Made by a program: the position numbers and the translations under genes. A stretch of 64,000 nt of DNA from an uncultured Sutterella sp. (GTDB lineage Bacteria; Pseudomonadota; Gammaproteobacteria; Burkholderiales; Burkholderiaceae_F): the NCBI GenBank assembly GCA_900545275.1, contig UQYG01000003.1:62001-126000 (forward strand), written 5' to 3'. Positions 7,925 through 15,745 of this stretch are shown here, piece by piece. The notes beneath the pieces are model-generated. The model did not search any database and was not told where the DNA came from. It saw nothing but the letters and a program-made list of their open reading frames with translations. The number at the start of each line of letters is the position of its first letter. The stretch's first letter is position 1.

Positions 7925-8164
7925 ATGATGAACGGCACGAAGCGCATTCGAACCCTTACGGAGCTGGAACTCAACTCTCCGGCGACGGTTGCGCGCATGA
8001 AACTCGACGCGAAGGAGGCCGATCGTCTCGCCGACCTCGGCATGCGCACGGGCGTGGAAGTCCGCGTTCTGCAGGCGGCGCCCGAGGCGCCGCTCCTCGT
8101 GGCCGTGCTCGACGCACGGATCGCGGTGAACTACGACGTCGCCCGCCGCATTTACGTCTACTGA
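7925..8164 (+). CDS. feoA: FeoA-domain protein, first copy
   Basis: A 79-residue SH3-like FeoA protein, a small cytoplasmic partner needed for ferrous iron uptake by FeoB. Family features are the start 'RIRTLTELELNSPATVARMK', the central 'DRLADLGMRTGVEVRVL' and the end 'ARIAVNYDVARRIYV'. Start is ATG 7925 or the adjacent ATG 7928; the ribosome site is weak (acaggtc). A second feoA follows 77 bases later. Tandem feoA genes are common upstream of feoB in anaerobes, and the two copies may form a heteromeric complex. Confidence 0.92.
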   Translation: MMNGTKRIRTLTELELNSPATVARMKLDAKEADRLADLGMRTGVEVRVLQAAPEAPLLVAVLDARIAVNYDVARRIYVY

Positions 8165-8241
8165 TCGCACCGGATCGCCCGAAACCTCAAGGGGGCGGTC
8201 CCGGTCATCCCACAAAACACGACAAAAGAGGTTTTCTCTCC

Positions 8242-8472
8242 ATGTTTCTCAAAGACCTTCCCGTCGGCAGCAAAGGCCGCATCGTGAGCTTCGGCAAGGA
8301 GCATCCCGAATACCGACGCCGCCTCGTGATGCTCGGCGCCACGCCGGGCACCACCTTTGAAATCGTCCGCATTGCGCCTCTAGGCGATCCGATTGAAATC
8401 CGCGTGCGAGGCAGCTTCATCAGCGTGCGCCGCGACGAGGCGGAACTCATGCAGGTCGAACGCGCCGACTGA
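8242..8472 (+). CDS. feoA: FeoA-domain protein, second copy
   Basis: A 76-residue FeoA-family protein with 'LPVGSKGRIVSF', 'RRLVMLGATPGTTFEIVRI' and the terminal 'IRVRGSFISVRRDEAELMQV'. It is only distantly similar to the first copy, more than a recent duplicate would be. It starts at ATG 8242 after an AAAGAGG site and ends 44 bases before feoB, so the three genes form one operon. Confidence 0.92.
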   Translation: MFLKDLPVGSKGRIVSFGKEHPEYRRRLVMLGATPGTTFEIVRIAPLGDPIEIRVRGSFISVRRDEAELMQVERAD

Positions 8473-8516
8473 CGCGCTCGCTTCTCCCCAACGAACCGAA
8501 AGAAAAGAGCAAAGAC

Positions 8517-10883
8517 ATGGCCAAACACATCGTCGGCGTCGTCGGCAATCCCAATTGCGGCAAGACGACGCTCTTCAACGCCCTTACGGGCTCCAAGCAG
8601 CGCGTCGGCAACTGGCCGGGCGTGACGGTCGACAAGAAGACCGGCTTCTTCTCGCACAAGGGCGAAGAGATCGAACTCGTCGACCTCCCGGGCATTTATT
8701 CGATCACGCCTTCTTCTTCCTCGGGCGAAGACGAACGCGTCGCGCGCGACTACATCCTGACGGGCGAAGCCGAGGCGATCATCAACATCGTCGACGCTTC
8801 GAACCTCGAACGAAACCTCTACCTCACGGCGCAGCTCGTGGAAATGCGCGTGCCGATGATCGTGGTCGTCAACATGCTCGACATCGCCAAGCAGCACAAG
8901 CTCACGGTGAAGCTCGACGAACTCTCCCGCGAACTCGGTTGCCCCGTGGTGGGCGTCGTCGCCAACCGCGAGTCGGGCGTCACCGAAATGAAGGACGCCC
9001 TGATCGACTTTCTCGCCACGCCGTCGGTTCCGCCGATGCGGGTCGAATTCGACGAAAAGATCGCGGGCGTCCAGAAGGAAGTCGCGGGCCTCCTCTCCAA
9101 GCAGGGCGTCGAGCACGCTCCCTGGTTTGCCGGACAGCTTCTCGAAAAGGCCCCGGGCATCGAAGAAAAGCTCCCCGGGATCGATCTCGACGAAGCCCGT
9201 GCGGCGGTCGAGCGGCTCGACGCCGAGTACGACGGCGACCTCGACATCATGGTCGCGAACGCCCGCTACGACTTCGTCGCGAAGGTCGCCGATAAGGCGC
9301 TTGTCCGCGAAGGCGAAATGACGGCGACGATGACCGACAAGATCGACCGCATCGTTCTCAACCGCTGGCTGGGGCTCCCGATCTTCCTTCTCATCATGTA
9401 CGTGATGTTCCTCTTCACGCAGAATCTCGGGGCGGCCTTCATCGACTTCTTCGACGTGCTCGTGGGCGGCGTGATGGTGGACGGCTTCGGTCAGCTCCTC
9501 GAATCGATGGGCGCGCCCGAATGGCTCAAGGTCTTCCTGGCCGACGGCATCGGAGGCGGTCTGCAGACGATCTCGACCTTCATCCCGGTCGTCTTCTTCC
9601 TCTTCCTTTTCCTCGCCTTCCTCGAAGACTCGGGCTACATGGCCCGCGCCGCCTTCGTGATGGACCGCCTGATGCGCGCCCTCGGACTCCCGGGCAAGGC
9701 CTTCGTGCCGCTCCTTGTGGGCTTCGGATGCGGCGTTCCGGCCATCATGGCGACGCGCACGATGGACCGTGCGAGCGACCGCATCATTACGGTGATGATG
9801 GCTCCGTTCATGAGCTGCGGCGCGCGCCTGCCGGTCTACGTCCTCTTCGCGACGGCCTTCTGGCCCACCAACGGTCAGAACCTCGTCTTCGGGCTCTACT
9901 TCATCGGCATTCTTGCCGCGATCCTCACGGGCTTCCTCCTGAAGCGCACGGCGCTTCCGGGCGCGGCTTCTGCCTTCGTGATGGAAATCCCGCCCTACCA
10001 CATCCCGACCTTCAAGGGCGTGATGCTTCGCACCTGGGACCGCGTCAAGACCTTCATGTTCCGCGCCGGCCGCGTGATCGTCATGATCGTCGCCTGCATC
10101 GCGTTCTTCAATTCGCTCGGCACCGACGGATCGTTCGGCAATGAAGACACGGACAAGGCCGTCCTCTCGCAGGTCGGCAAGACCATCGTGCCGCTCTTCG
10201 AGCCGATGGGCGTTCAGGAAGAAAACTGGCCGGCCGCCGTCGGCATCTTCACGGGCGTTCTCGCGAAGGAAGCCGTGGTAGGCACGCTCAATTCGCTCTA
10301 CGACACGATCGCCGTGAACGAAGAGAAGAAGGCTGCCGAAGCCGCTCCGGCGGATGCCGCCGAAGAAGCGCCGGCCGAAGAAGAGGCCAGGTCCTTCGGC
10401 GCCGTTTTCTCCGAAGCCGTCGGCACGATCGGCGACAACCTCGCCGGCCTCGCCTCCGCTCTTACGGACCCGCTCGGCATCACGGTGGGCGACCTCTCCG
10501 AAGAGGAAGCTGCCGCGGAAGAACAGGGCGTCTCGACGGGCACGATCGACACGATCAAGGTTCTCTTCGGTTCGAGCACGGCCGCCTTTGCGTACCTCCT
10601 GATGGTGTTGCTCTATCTTCCCTGCTGCGCCGCCATCGCCGCGATCTACCGCGAAGTGGGCACGGCCTGGACGCTCTTTGCCGCCGCCTGGACGTCGGTC
10701 CTCGGCTACAGCGCCGCGACGATCTTCTACCGCGTCGCGACCTTCGCCGAAAATCCGACGTACTCGATTGTAGCCATCGCCTGCTGCGCGGCCGCTCTGG
10801 TCGGCATGTACTTCTGGATGCGCTCCTTTGCGAAGCGCGAAGCCGGAAAAGGCCCCAAGGTGATCCCGATCTACGCAAAATAA
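8517..10883 (+). CDS. feoB: Ferrous iron transporter FeoB
   Basis: A 788-residue ferrous iron permease with an N-terminal GTPase. G motifs are visible: G1 GNPNCGKT (residues 10-17), G3 'DLPG', G4 'VNMLD'. A helical regulatory domain follows to about residue 270. The membrane core contains the conserved 'MARAAFVMDRLMRALGLPGK' and 'GFGCGVPAIMATRTM' Gate segments. A charged Ala/Glu-rich insert, about residues 600-630, sits between two membrane parts. Length is normal for the family. Co-transcribed with both feoA genes and probably Fur-repressed. Confidence 0.97.
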   Translation: MAKHIVGVVGNPNCGKTTLFNALTGSKQRVGNWPGVTVDKKTGFFSHKGEEIELVDLPGIYSITPSSSSGEDERVARDYILTGEAEAIINIVDASNLERNLYLTAQLVEMRVPMIVVVNMLDIAKQHKLTVKLDELSRELGCPVVGVVANRESGVTEMKDALIDFLATPSVPPMRVEFDEKIAGVQKEVAGLLSKQGVEHAPWFAGQLLEKAPGIEEKLPGIDLDEARAAVERLDAEYDGDLDIMVANARYDFVAKVADKALVREGEMTATMTDKIDRIVLNRWLGLPIFLLIMYVMFLFTQNLGAAFIDFFDVLVGGVMVDGFGQLLESMGAPEWLKVFLADGIGGGLQTISTFIPVVFFLFLFLAFLEDSGYMARAAFVMDRLMRALGLPGKAFVPLLVGFGCGVPAIMATRTMDRASDRIITVMMAPFMSCGARLPVYVLFATAFWPTNGQNLVFGLYFIGILAAILTGFLLKRTALPGAASAFVMEIPPYHIPTFKGVMLRTWDRVKTFMFRAGRVIVMIVACIAFFNSLGTDGSFGNEDTDKAVLSQVGKTIVPLFEPMGVQEENWPAAVGIFTGVLAKEAVVGTLNSLYDTIAVNEEKKAAEAAPADAAEEAPAEEEARSFGAVFSEAVGTIGDNLAGLASALTDPLGITVGDLSEEEAAAEEQGVSTGTIDTIKVLFGSSTAAFAYLLMVLLYLPCCAAIAAIYREVGTAWTLFAAAWTSVLGYSAATIFYRVATFAENPTYSIVAIACCAAALVGMYFWMRSFAKREAGKGPKVIPIYAK

Positions 10884-10938
10884 AAGCGTGCTCCGCCGCG
10901 GCGCAGCGGCATGCTTGACTGCGGCGCTCCGCTGAAAC

Positions 10939-10976
10939 GCAAACGCTCCGACGCTCCGGCGTTCCGGGGCGTTTGC
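10939..10976. terminator. Hairpin after feoB
   Basis: Stem gcaaacgc (10939-10946) and gcgtttgc (10969-10976) with an internal GC-rich hairpin, 56 bases after the feoB stop. Only two T bases follow, so termination here may be inefficient or Rho-dependent. Confidence 0.45.
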
Positions 10977-11067
10977 CGTTGAATGGGGCGGGGAGCGTCC
11001 AAGGATTGGCGGGAGAATGTGCGCGGGCACGCCTGCGTCTCGACCCGCCGTGAATTCCGATGCAAAC

Positions 11068-11100
11068 TTATCATTTTAAATAGTGTTGTATAATTGAGTC
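11068..11100 (+). promoter_or_regulatory. Promoter giving a probably leaderless arsR-type mRNA
   Basis: A perfect -10 TATAAT (11089-11094) ends six bases before the ATG at 11101, with TTATCA (11068-11073) as a weak -35. Transcription would start at or within a base or two of the ATG. No Shine-Dalgarno sequence lies upstream, consistent with a leaderless message. Confidence 0.6.
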
Positions 11101-11421
11101 ATGAATGAAAAGCAGGCATCCCTTTTTTTCGAGGCGCTCTCCTCCGATGTGCGTTTGAGGATTTTTCGTCTCCTCGTCCGGTTCTCACCCGACGGTTTGG
11201 TGCAGGGCGAAATTGCCCAGAAGCTGGGTCTGCCCGTTACAAATCTCTCTTTTCACCTCAAGGCGCTCGTACACAGCACGCTGGTAAGCGTGCGGCGCGA
11301 GGGCCGCTTTATGCGTTACAAAGCCGATACCGCACTCATGCAGGAGGTGGTCGAGTACCTTACTTCCGAGTGCTGCCGGGGTTGCGAAACGGCGCAATCC
11401 GATTCCTCGCGTCAATCGTGA
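11101..11421 (+). CDS. ArsR-family metalloregulator
   Basis: A 106-residue ArsR/SmtB winged-helix repressor. Residues about 5-90 carry the fold: 'FFEALSSDVRLRIFRLLVRF', recognition part 'EIAQKLGLPVTNLSFHLKAL', wing 'VSVRREGRFMRYKAD'. The C-terminus has 'SECCRGCE' (CCxxC), a plausible arsenic(III) or other thiophilic metal sensor site; the classic ELCVCDL site in the recognition helix is absent. It stands first in a three-gene set with an ArsP-like permease and a mini-thioredoxin. Similar TCAAT-type palindromes lie in front of it and of the permease gene. Confidence 0.9.
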   Translation: MNEKQASLFFEALSSDVRLRIFRLLVRFSPDGLVQGEIAQKLGLPVTNLSFHLKALVHSTLVSVRREGRFMRYKADTALMQEVVEYLTSECCRGCETAQSDSSRQS

Positions 11422-11449
11422 TCGGTTGACGCGGCGCCGTTTTTTTTTG
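11408..11449 (+). terminator. Intrinsic terminator overlapping the arsR stop codon
   Basis: Stem cgcgtcaa (11408-11415) and ttgacgcg (11426-11433) encloses the TGA stop, followed by ggcgccg and nine T bases. It separates the regulator from the permease, which has its own promoter inside and after the T run. Confidence 0.75.
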
Positions 11450-11475
11450 AATGTTTATTTCAACTCTTCAATAAT
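11447..11475 (+). promoter_or_regulatory. Promoter of the ArsP-like permease gene
   Basis: TTGAAT (11447-11452) and AATAAT (11470-11475) are 17 bases apart. The predicted start is about 9 bases before the ATG, again with no Shine-Dalgarno. The imperfect palindrome TCAATAATTGTTGA overlaps the -10 and resembles the sequence over the arsR -10, so it is a candidate ArsR operator. Confidence 0.6.
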
Positions 11476-11490
11476 TGTTGATCAAATAAA

Positions 11491-12615
11491 ATGTCCGAGC
11501 AGAAATCTCCTTGTTGCTGCGGTCCGAAAAAATCTCGTGCGCCGCAGATGCAGTCCGTCGGATGGACGGTGAAATACCTGCTCAGCGTGACGGTTTTTTC
11601 TGTTGTCTGGTTGGCTGCTTACGGCGGCATTGAGGATGCCGCCCGCTGGCTTGTGTTGGAATGTTGGGGGGCTTTTCCCGAATCGCCGGCAGCGTCGGCC
11701 GTTGAATTTTTTCTCTACGACACCGTCAAGATTCTCCTTCTTTTGGTGGCGCTCATCTACATCCTAGCCTGGCTGCGAGCCACCTTGAATGTGGAGAAGG
11801 TTCGAGACTATTTGACGGGAAAAGGCCGGGGTATCGGATACGTCCTGGGGGCTGCGTTCGGTGCCGTAACGCCATTTTGTTCCTGCTCGAGCATTCCGCT
11901 TTTTTTGGGATTTACGACGGCTCGGATTCCTTTCGGCGTGACCATGGCTTTCCTGATCACGTCGCCCCTCATCAACGAGATCGCCGTCGTGTTGCTGTGG
12001 GGGCTGCTGGGGTGGAAATTCACGTTGGCCTACGTTCTGGTCGGACTGGCGGCCGGCATTGTCGGCGGCTTCTTTATGGACGGCATCCGGGCCGAGCGAT
12101 GGTTGCAGCCCTTCATCGTGGAATCGATGAAAAGCCTTCCGATGCGCGACGCGACCGCCTCGGAGTCCTTTACGGAGAAACCGTCGTTGCGGGAACGTCA
12201 TCTTTTTGCCTATTCAGAAATGACGACGATCTTTCGCCGTGTCTGGTGTTGGGTTGTCGTCGGCGTCGGTATCGGAGCGCTTCTGCACGGTTTTGTTCCC
12301 GACCGTTGGTTTTCGGAAAATCTCGGCGCCGGTCAATGGTGGTCCGTTCCGGTTGCCGTTTTGGTCGCCATTCCCCTTTATTCCAATGTCACCGGAATCG
12401 TTCCGGTCATGGAAAGTCTGCTTCTCAAAGGCATGCCGATCGGAACCACCATGGCGTTTTGCATGAGTGCCGTCGCGGCAAGCATCCCGGAGTTCATCAT
12501 GTTGCGGCAGATCATGACAGCAAGGCTGCAGGCGGTATTCATCGCCTATCTTTGGGTCATGTTTACGTGCGTCGGATGGCTCTTCAACACACTGGAACCC
12601 TATATCACACGATAA
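11491..12615 (+). CDS. ArsP-like permease (PF03773, DUF318/UPF0718)
   Basis: A 374-residue inner-membrane permease of the ArsP_1 family. Characterised ArsP exports trivalent organoarsenicals such as methylarsenite. About eight hydrophobic segments are seen. The family motif 'GAVTPFCSCSSIPLFLG' carries the conserved cysteine pair, followed by 'SPLINEIAVVLLWGLLG'. A cysteine cluster at the extreme N-terminus ('PCCCGP') could bind thiophilic metal. The regulator upstream and the thioredoxin-like protein 9 bases downstream make a compact resistance or homeostasis set. Substrate is not proven. Confidence 0.85.
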   Translation: MSEQKSPCCCGPKKSRAPQMQSVGWTVKYLLSVTVFSVVWLAAYGGIEDAARWLVLECWGAFPESPAASAVEFFLYDTVKILLLLVALIYILAWLRATLNVEKVRDYLTGKGRGIGYVLGAAFGAVTPFCSCSSIPLFLGFTTARIPFGVTMAFLITSPLINEIAVVLLWGLLGWKFTLAYVLVGLAAGIVGGFFMDGIRAERWLQPFIVESMKSLPMRDATASESFTEKPSLRERHLFAYSEMTTIFRRVWCWVVVGVGIGALLHGFVPDRWFSENLGAGQWWSVPVAVLVAIPLYSNVTGIVPVMESLLLKGMPIGTTMAFCMSAVAASIPEFIMLRQIMTARLQAVFIAYLWVMFTCVGWLFNTLEPYITR

Positions 12616-12624
12616 GGAGCTTTT

Positions 12625-12855
12625 ATGGAAATCAAGATCTACGGTCCAGGCTGTGCGAAATGCGTTGCGGTCGAAGAGCTGGTGCGTGAGGCGGCGGCTC
12701 AAAAATCGCCGTACATTTCGGTGGAAAAAATTTCCGACATCCGCGAGATGATGAAGGCCGGCATCCTTTTGACGCCGGCCGTCGTGATCGACGGAGTGCT
12801 CAAATCTTCCGGTCGCGTGCCGCGCAAGGAAGAAGTCGAGTCTTGGATCCGCTGA
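12625..12855 (+). CDS. Mini-thioredoxin (redox-active disulfide protein 2 type)
   Basis: A 76-residue thioredoxin-fold protein with redox motif CAKC (residues 10-13) in 'IYGPGCAKC' and the cis-Pro segment 'LLTPAVVIDG'. These small proteins are frequently encoded beside ArsP-like permeases. A reasonable role is reducing disulfides in the permease or delivering a reduced metalloid. It has an AGGAG site before ATG 12625 and no signal peptide, so it is cytoplasmic. Confidence 0.85.
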   Translation: MEIKIYGPGCAKCVAVEELVREAAAQKSPYISVEKISDIREMMKAGILLTPAVVIDGVLKSSGRVPRKEEVESWIR

Positions 12856-13329
12856 AGGCTTTCGTCATGGTGTTACGTTGGGCTCCGACCTTTTTTGTTC
12901 GGGTGGAAGATCCGGACACGCGGGTCTGATGAAAGAGCGGAAAGCCCACGGGCGAAAGGCGGCTCGCCAACGGTGCGGATCGATCGGTCCTACGAACGGA
13001 ACTGCGCCGTGAACCGGTCTCGCCGGTGTCATCGCCGTCTCGAGGCCGGCGGCGAGAGAGCCTGCCGTGTGGAAATGGACGGGGATGTCGGATTCCCCAA
13101 AAAAAGAACGGCCGGCATTCGTCGAAATGCCGACCGGTCTTTCCCCCTCGAAAGAGCGGAAAGTGCCTTACTACTCTCCGAACTTTCATTGTACAGATGA
13201 GCCAAAAGGATAAGCTCAAGTAAGTGCGGAGCCGTCCGAAGAAGCGGCTTCGCACCTGCAGAGCGAACTATATCGCGTCGCCGACCTTTTGTCAAACAAA
13301 TCTCGACAAAAGGTCGACAATTTGTTGTT
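12856..13329. other. Intergenic region with hairpins, no gene seen
   Basis: No reading frame here resembles a protein family. Three structures are visible. One is a hairpin at 13113-13131 (cggcatt/aatgccg), which on the minus strand is followed by a T-rich run. A near-perfect stem lies at 13224-13255 (gtgcggagccg/cggcttcgcac). A perfect 12-bp stem lies at 13282-13293 and 13305-13316 (cgaccttttgtc). The last lies just after the reductase gene stop and may end its transcript. Confidence 0.5.
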
Positions 13330-14115
13330 TCAGCGGGCCGATCCGCATTCGATCGCCTGCGCGTGAATGCGCGAGTGAATGACGCCGAGTCCGATGAGCT
13401 GCTCCGTCGTCTTCCTCACGAATTCGGCGGGTCCGGCCACGAAGTAGTCGGCGTCGTCCACGAAGGCAAGGTCTTTTTGCCGCGGAACGTCGATCTCCCC
13501 TTCGACGTCGTAGTGAACGCGTTCTTCGTCGGTGTCGAGGGGTTTTGAGAAGAAGACGCCGAGTTTGCCGTCGGGCAGACGCGAGACGACGTGACGAAGC
13601 GGCGCTTCAAAGGGGAAGTGCTCGCCGTCGACCGTCGAATAGAGCACCGTCACGCTGCGGGCGGGATTTTCGACCGCAAGAGCGTCCACCATCGTAAAGA
13701 CGGGGGCGATGCCGAGGCGTTCGGCGAGGAAGACGACGGGCATCGACTCCTTCGCGTCGAGCGTGAATTCGCCCGTCGGGGCGGAGATTTCGATCACGTC
13801 GCCCGCGTGCACCTCTTCCGCGAGGTAGCGGCACAGACGCCCTTCGGAGGTCGTGTCGCCGGGAATCTTTTCCACGGCGAAGGTGAGCGTGTTGTCTTCG
13901 GGACTCGACGCGTGCGTGAGCGCGAAGGGGTGAGAAGTGAGGAACCCCGCTTCGGGGACGCAGGCGCGCACCGAGACGCCCTGACCGGGCAGATAGGGTG
14001 CGACGGGACCGGCGTCCGTCGGATAGAGCGTGAAGCCCGTGACGCCCTTCGAGAGCGTTTCGCGACGGACCACGCGGAAGCTGCGCCAAGAGGATTGAGT
14101 GGAAACGCCTGACAT
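13330..14115 (-). CDS. FAD/NAD(P)H-binding oxidoreductase (ferredoxin reductase-like)
   Basis: A 261-residue flavin reductase of the ferredoxin-NADP reductase superfamily. Residues about 10-110 form the FAD barrel, with 'YLPGQGVSVRA' and the flavin motif 'SHPFALTHAS'. The latter is close to the HPFT motif of ferric reductases and NADPH oxidases and replaces the RxYS of flavodoxin reductases. The phosphate-binding 'GDVIEISAPTGEF' follows. The NAD(P) part has 'ERLGIAPVF' where GxGxxP is usual, and 'FVAGPAEFV' instead of a CGP motif. The ATG at 14115 has GGAGG. Electron acceptor unknown; no redox partner is adjacent. Confidence 0.8.
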   Translation of the reverse strand: MSGVSTQSSWRSFRVVRRETLSKGVTGFTLYPTDAGPVAPYLPGQGVSVRACVPEAGFLTSHPFALTHASSPEDNTLTFAVEKIPGDTTSEGRLCRYLAEEVHAGDVIEISAPTGEFTLDAKESMPVVFLAERLGIAPVFTMVDALAVENPARSVTVLYSTVDGEHFPFEAPLRHVVSRLPDGKLGVFFSKPLDTDEERVHYDVEGEIDVPRQKDLAFVDDADYFVAGPAEFVRKTTEQLIGLGVIHSRIHAQAIECGSAR

Positions 14116-14254
14116 GGTTTATTCCTCCTTAAGAAGCCTTTACGGAGCCACGCATTCAAAGCGCTTTCGGATCGAACGTTCGCTTTGCGGCGCGTTCTCC
14201 ATACCTCTATGCTACACCTTCGAAAGATCGGAAATACAGCGTTTCCTGTAGGGG

Positions 14255-14287
14255 AAAAAACGAACGCCCCGGGCGGGGCCGGGGCGT
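14255..14287 (-). terminator. Intrinsic terminator of lpxH
   Basis: Stem acgccccg (14264-14271) and cggggcgt (14280-14287); on the minus strand TTCGTTTTTT follows. It lies 23 bases after the lpxH stop. Confidence 0.8.
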
Positions 14288-14309
14288 GGAAGACGAGAGA
14301 TCGCCTGCG

Positions 14310-15095
14310 TCAGAACATCTTGATTTGCGGACGGCCGTTCTCAAGGAAGGTGATGCAGCCCGAGCGGCCGCCGCCCGCGGCGTCGTCGAGTTCCCAGTCG
14401 GGGATGACCCAACGTTCGATCTCGCCCGCGACGTGCGCCATGGGTTTGTGCGTGTGGCCGTGGATCACGCAGTCGACGCCGAAGGCGCGCGCCGATTCGG
14501 CGACGGCGCTCTCGACCACGTCCATTTCGGCTTCGGTCTTGGCGGTCTTGTCGCCTTCGCTCTGCGAGCGGGCGTTCGTCGCCATCGCCATGCGTTCGGC
14601 AACCGACTTCGAAAGCGCCATGCGCTGCCACTGGGGATTGCGGACCATGGCGCGGAAGGCCTGGTACTCCTTGTCGCGCAGGCACCATTCGTCGCCGTGC
14701 GAGAGGAGGACGTCGCGGCCCTTTACGTTCACCTTCACCTGCGGGGCGAGGAGTTCGGCGCCGCAGGCGCGCGCGAAGTCTTCGCCGAGCATCACGTCGC
14801 GGTTGCCGGGCATGACGAGAAGGCGGTGCCCGAGGCTCGAGTAGAGCTTGAGCTGCGCGATGATGGGTTCGGCCGCCGCCATGGTGTCGTCGCCGATCCA
14901 GAAGTCAAAGAGGTCGCCGAGGATGACGAGTTCGGAGTAGTGCGGGGCGACGTCCTTCATGAAGCGGAAGAACCCCATGATCGTGGCGGGTTTCTTCGTC
15001 GTGAGATGGAGGTCGGAAATGAGAACCGGATTTTCAAGCGGAGCGGGCTCGAGGATGCCCGCTTCGGCCGGGACCTTTTTGATCTGTTCGGTCAT
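14310..15095 (-). CDS. lpxH: UDP-2,3-diacylglucosamine diphosphatase LpxH
   Basis: A 261-residue Mn-dependent hydrolase that converts UDP-2,3-diacylglucosamine to lipid X and UMP at the inner membrane, a step of lipid A synthesis. Metal and substrate motifs are complete: 'LISDLHL', 'LGDLFDFWIGDD', 'MPGNRDVM', 'LLSHGDEWC' and 'VIHGHTHKP'. ATG 15095 is chosen because the similarity starts there; an in-frame extension of 105 residues upstream has no family features. The insert 'RSQSEGDKTAKTEAEMD' belongs to the helical cap. Transcribed alone. Confidence 0.93.
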   Translation of the reverse strand: MTEQIKKVPAEAGILEPAPLENPVLISDLHLTTKKPATIMGFFRFMKDVAPHYSELVILGDLFDFWIGDDTMAAAEPIIAQLKLYSSLGHRLLVMPGNRDVMLGEDFARACGAELLAPQVKVNVKGRDVLLSHGDEWCLRDKEYQAFRAMVRNPQWQRMALSKSVAERMAMATNARSQSEGDKTAKTEAEMDVVESAVAESARAFGVDCVIHGHTHKPMAHVAGEIERWVIPDWELDDAAGGGRSGCITFLENGRPQIKMF

Positions 15096-15315
15096 GAATT
15101 GTTGTCCGTATGACGGGTGGGGAGAAAAGGACGCGTCGGGCGCCCGAAAGTACGCAACGTATTGTAGCGGTTCGGCGGCGCCGAAAGGGCGGCCGCAAAG
15201 CCGCAACGCACGTTCGGCCCAAGGCGCGCCTCTCTTGAGGAAATCACCGATGCTTCGGGACGGCACATTCGTTAAGATTCCCTTCAGACTCAGACCCCGA
15301 AAAAGGAGACCTCCT

Positions 15316-15654
15316 ATGAAACACACGCTCGCGATCGTCCTTTTGGGCGCGATTTTTGCCGCCGGCAGCGTTTCCGCCGCCGACTTCGGTGCGGACCGCC
15401 ACGGCGCCAAGGGCGTGGCCTGCGCCTCCTGCCACGGTGAAAAGAACGAGGTGGCCTATCCCTCGATCGAACAGTGTTCGAAGTGCCACAATCCAGCCGA
15501 CATGGAAAAGAAGACGAAGGACATGAAGCCTTCGAATCCGCACACGTCGCCGCACTACGGCAATCAGCTCGACTGCGTCAACTGCCACGTGCAGCACGGG
15601 GAGACCGTGAACTTCTGCGACCAGTGCCACACCTTCGGCTTCAAGGTGCCGTAA
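15316..15654 (+). CDS. Periplasmic tetraheme cytochrome c
   Basis: A 112-residue exported multiheme protein. The signal peptide is residues 1-21 (cleaved near 'VSAADF'). Four heme c sites are present: CASCH, CSKCH, CVNCH, CDQCH, with extra His residues for bis-His ligation. It resembles the heme domain of fumarate-reducing flavocytochromes and small tetraheme cytochromes, which pass electrons from quinol oxidases to periplasmic reductases. ATG 15316 follows AAGGAG. No flavoprotein or quinol dehydrogenase gene lies beside it, so the partner must be elsewhere. Confidence 0.92.
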   Translation: MKHTLAIVLLGAIFAAGSVSAADFGADRHGAKGVACASCHGEKNEVAYPSIEQCSKCHNPADMEKKTKDMKPSNPHTSPHYGNQLDCVNCHVQHGETVNFCDQCHTFGFKVP

Positions 15655-15682
15655 CCGCAGCCGACGCACGGACCACACGAAA

Positions 15683-15723
15683 AAGGGCGCTGCCGAAACC
15701 GATCGGCGCGCCCTTGGTTTTTT
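15683..15723 (+). terminator. Intrinsic terminator of the cytochrome gene
   Basis: Long stem aagggcg...cgccctt (15683-15689 and 15709-15715) with inner pairs tgccga/tcggcg, followed by GGTTTTTT. Confidence 0.85.
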
Positions 15724-15745
15724 CCGCGTCCGGTGTTGAGCGTCG

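Noticed and set aside
8205..11030. A 941-codon open frame on the minus strand across feoB
   Set aside because: It is an antisense shadow of the high-GC feoB coding sequence: biased composition rich in Arg, Asp, His and Glu, no domain, no ribosome site. The same applies to long antisense frames at 3107-4960, 29037-31037, 31022-33508 and 46140-48875.
12895..13255. Frames on both strands in the gap after the mini-thioredoxin
   Set aside because: No similarity, no start signals, and hairpins interrupt them; treated as noncoding.
14310..15410. A longer lpxH product starting upstream of 15095
   Set aside because: The extra 105 residues overlap the promoter of the divergent cytochrome gene, have no family similarity and no ribosome site; LpxH homology starts right after ATG 15095.
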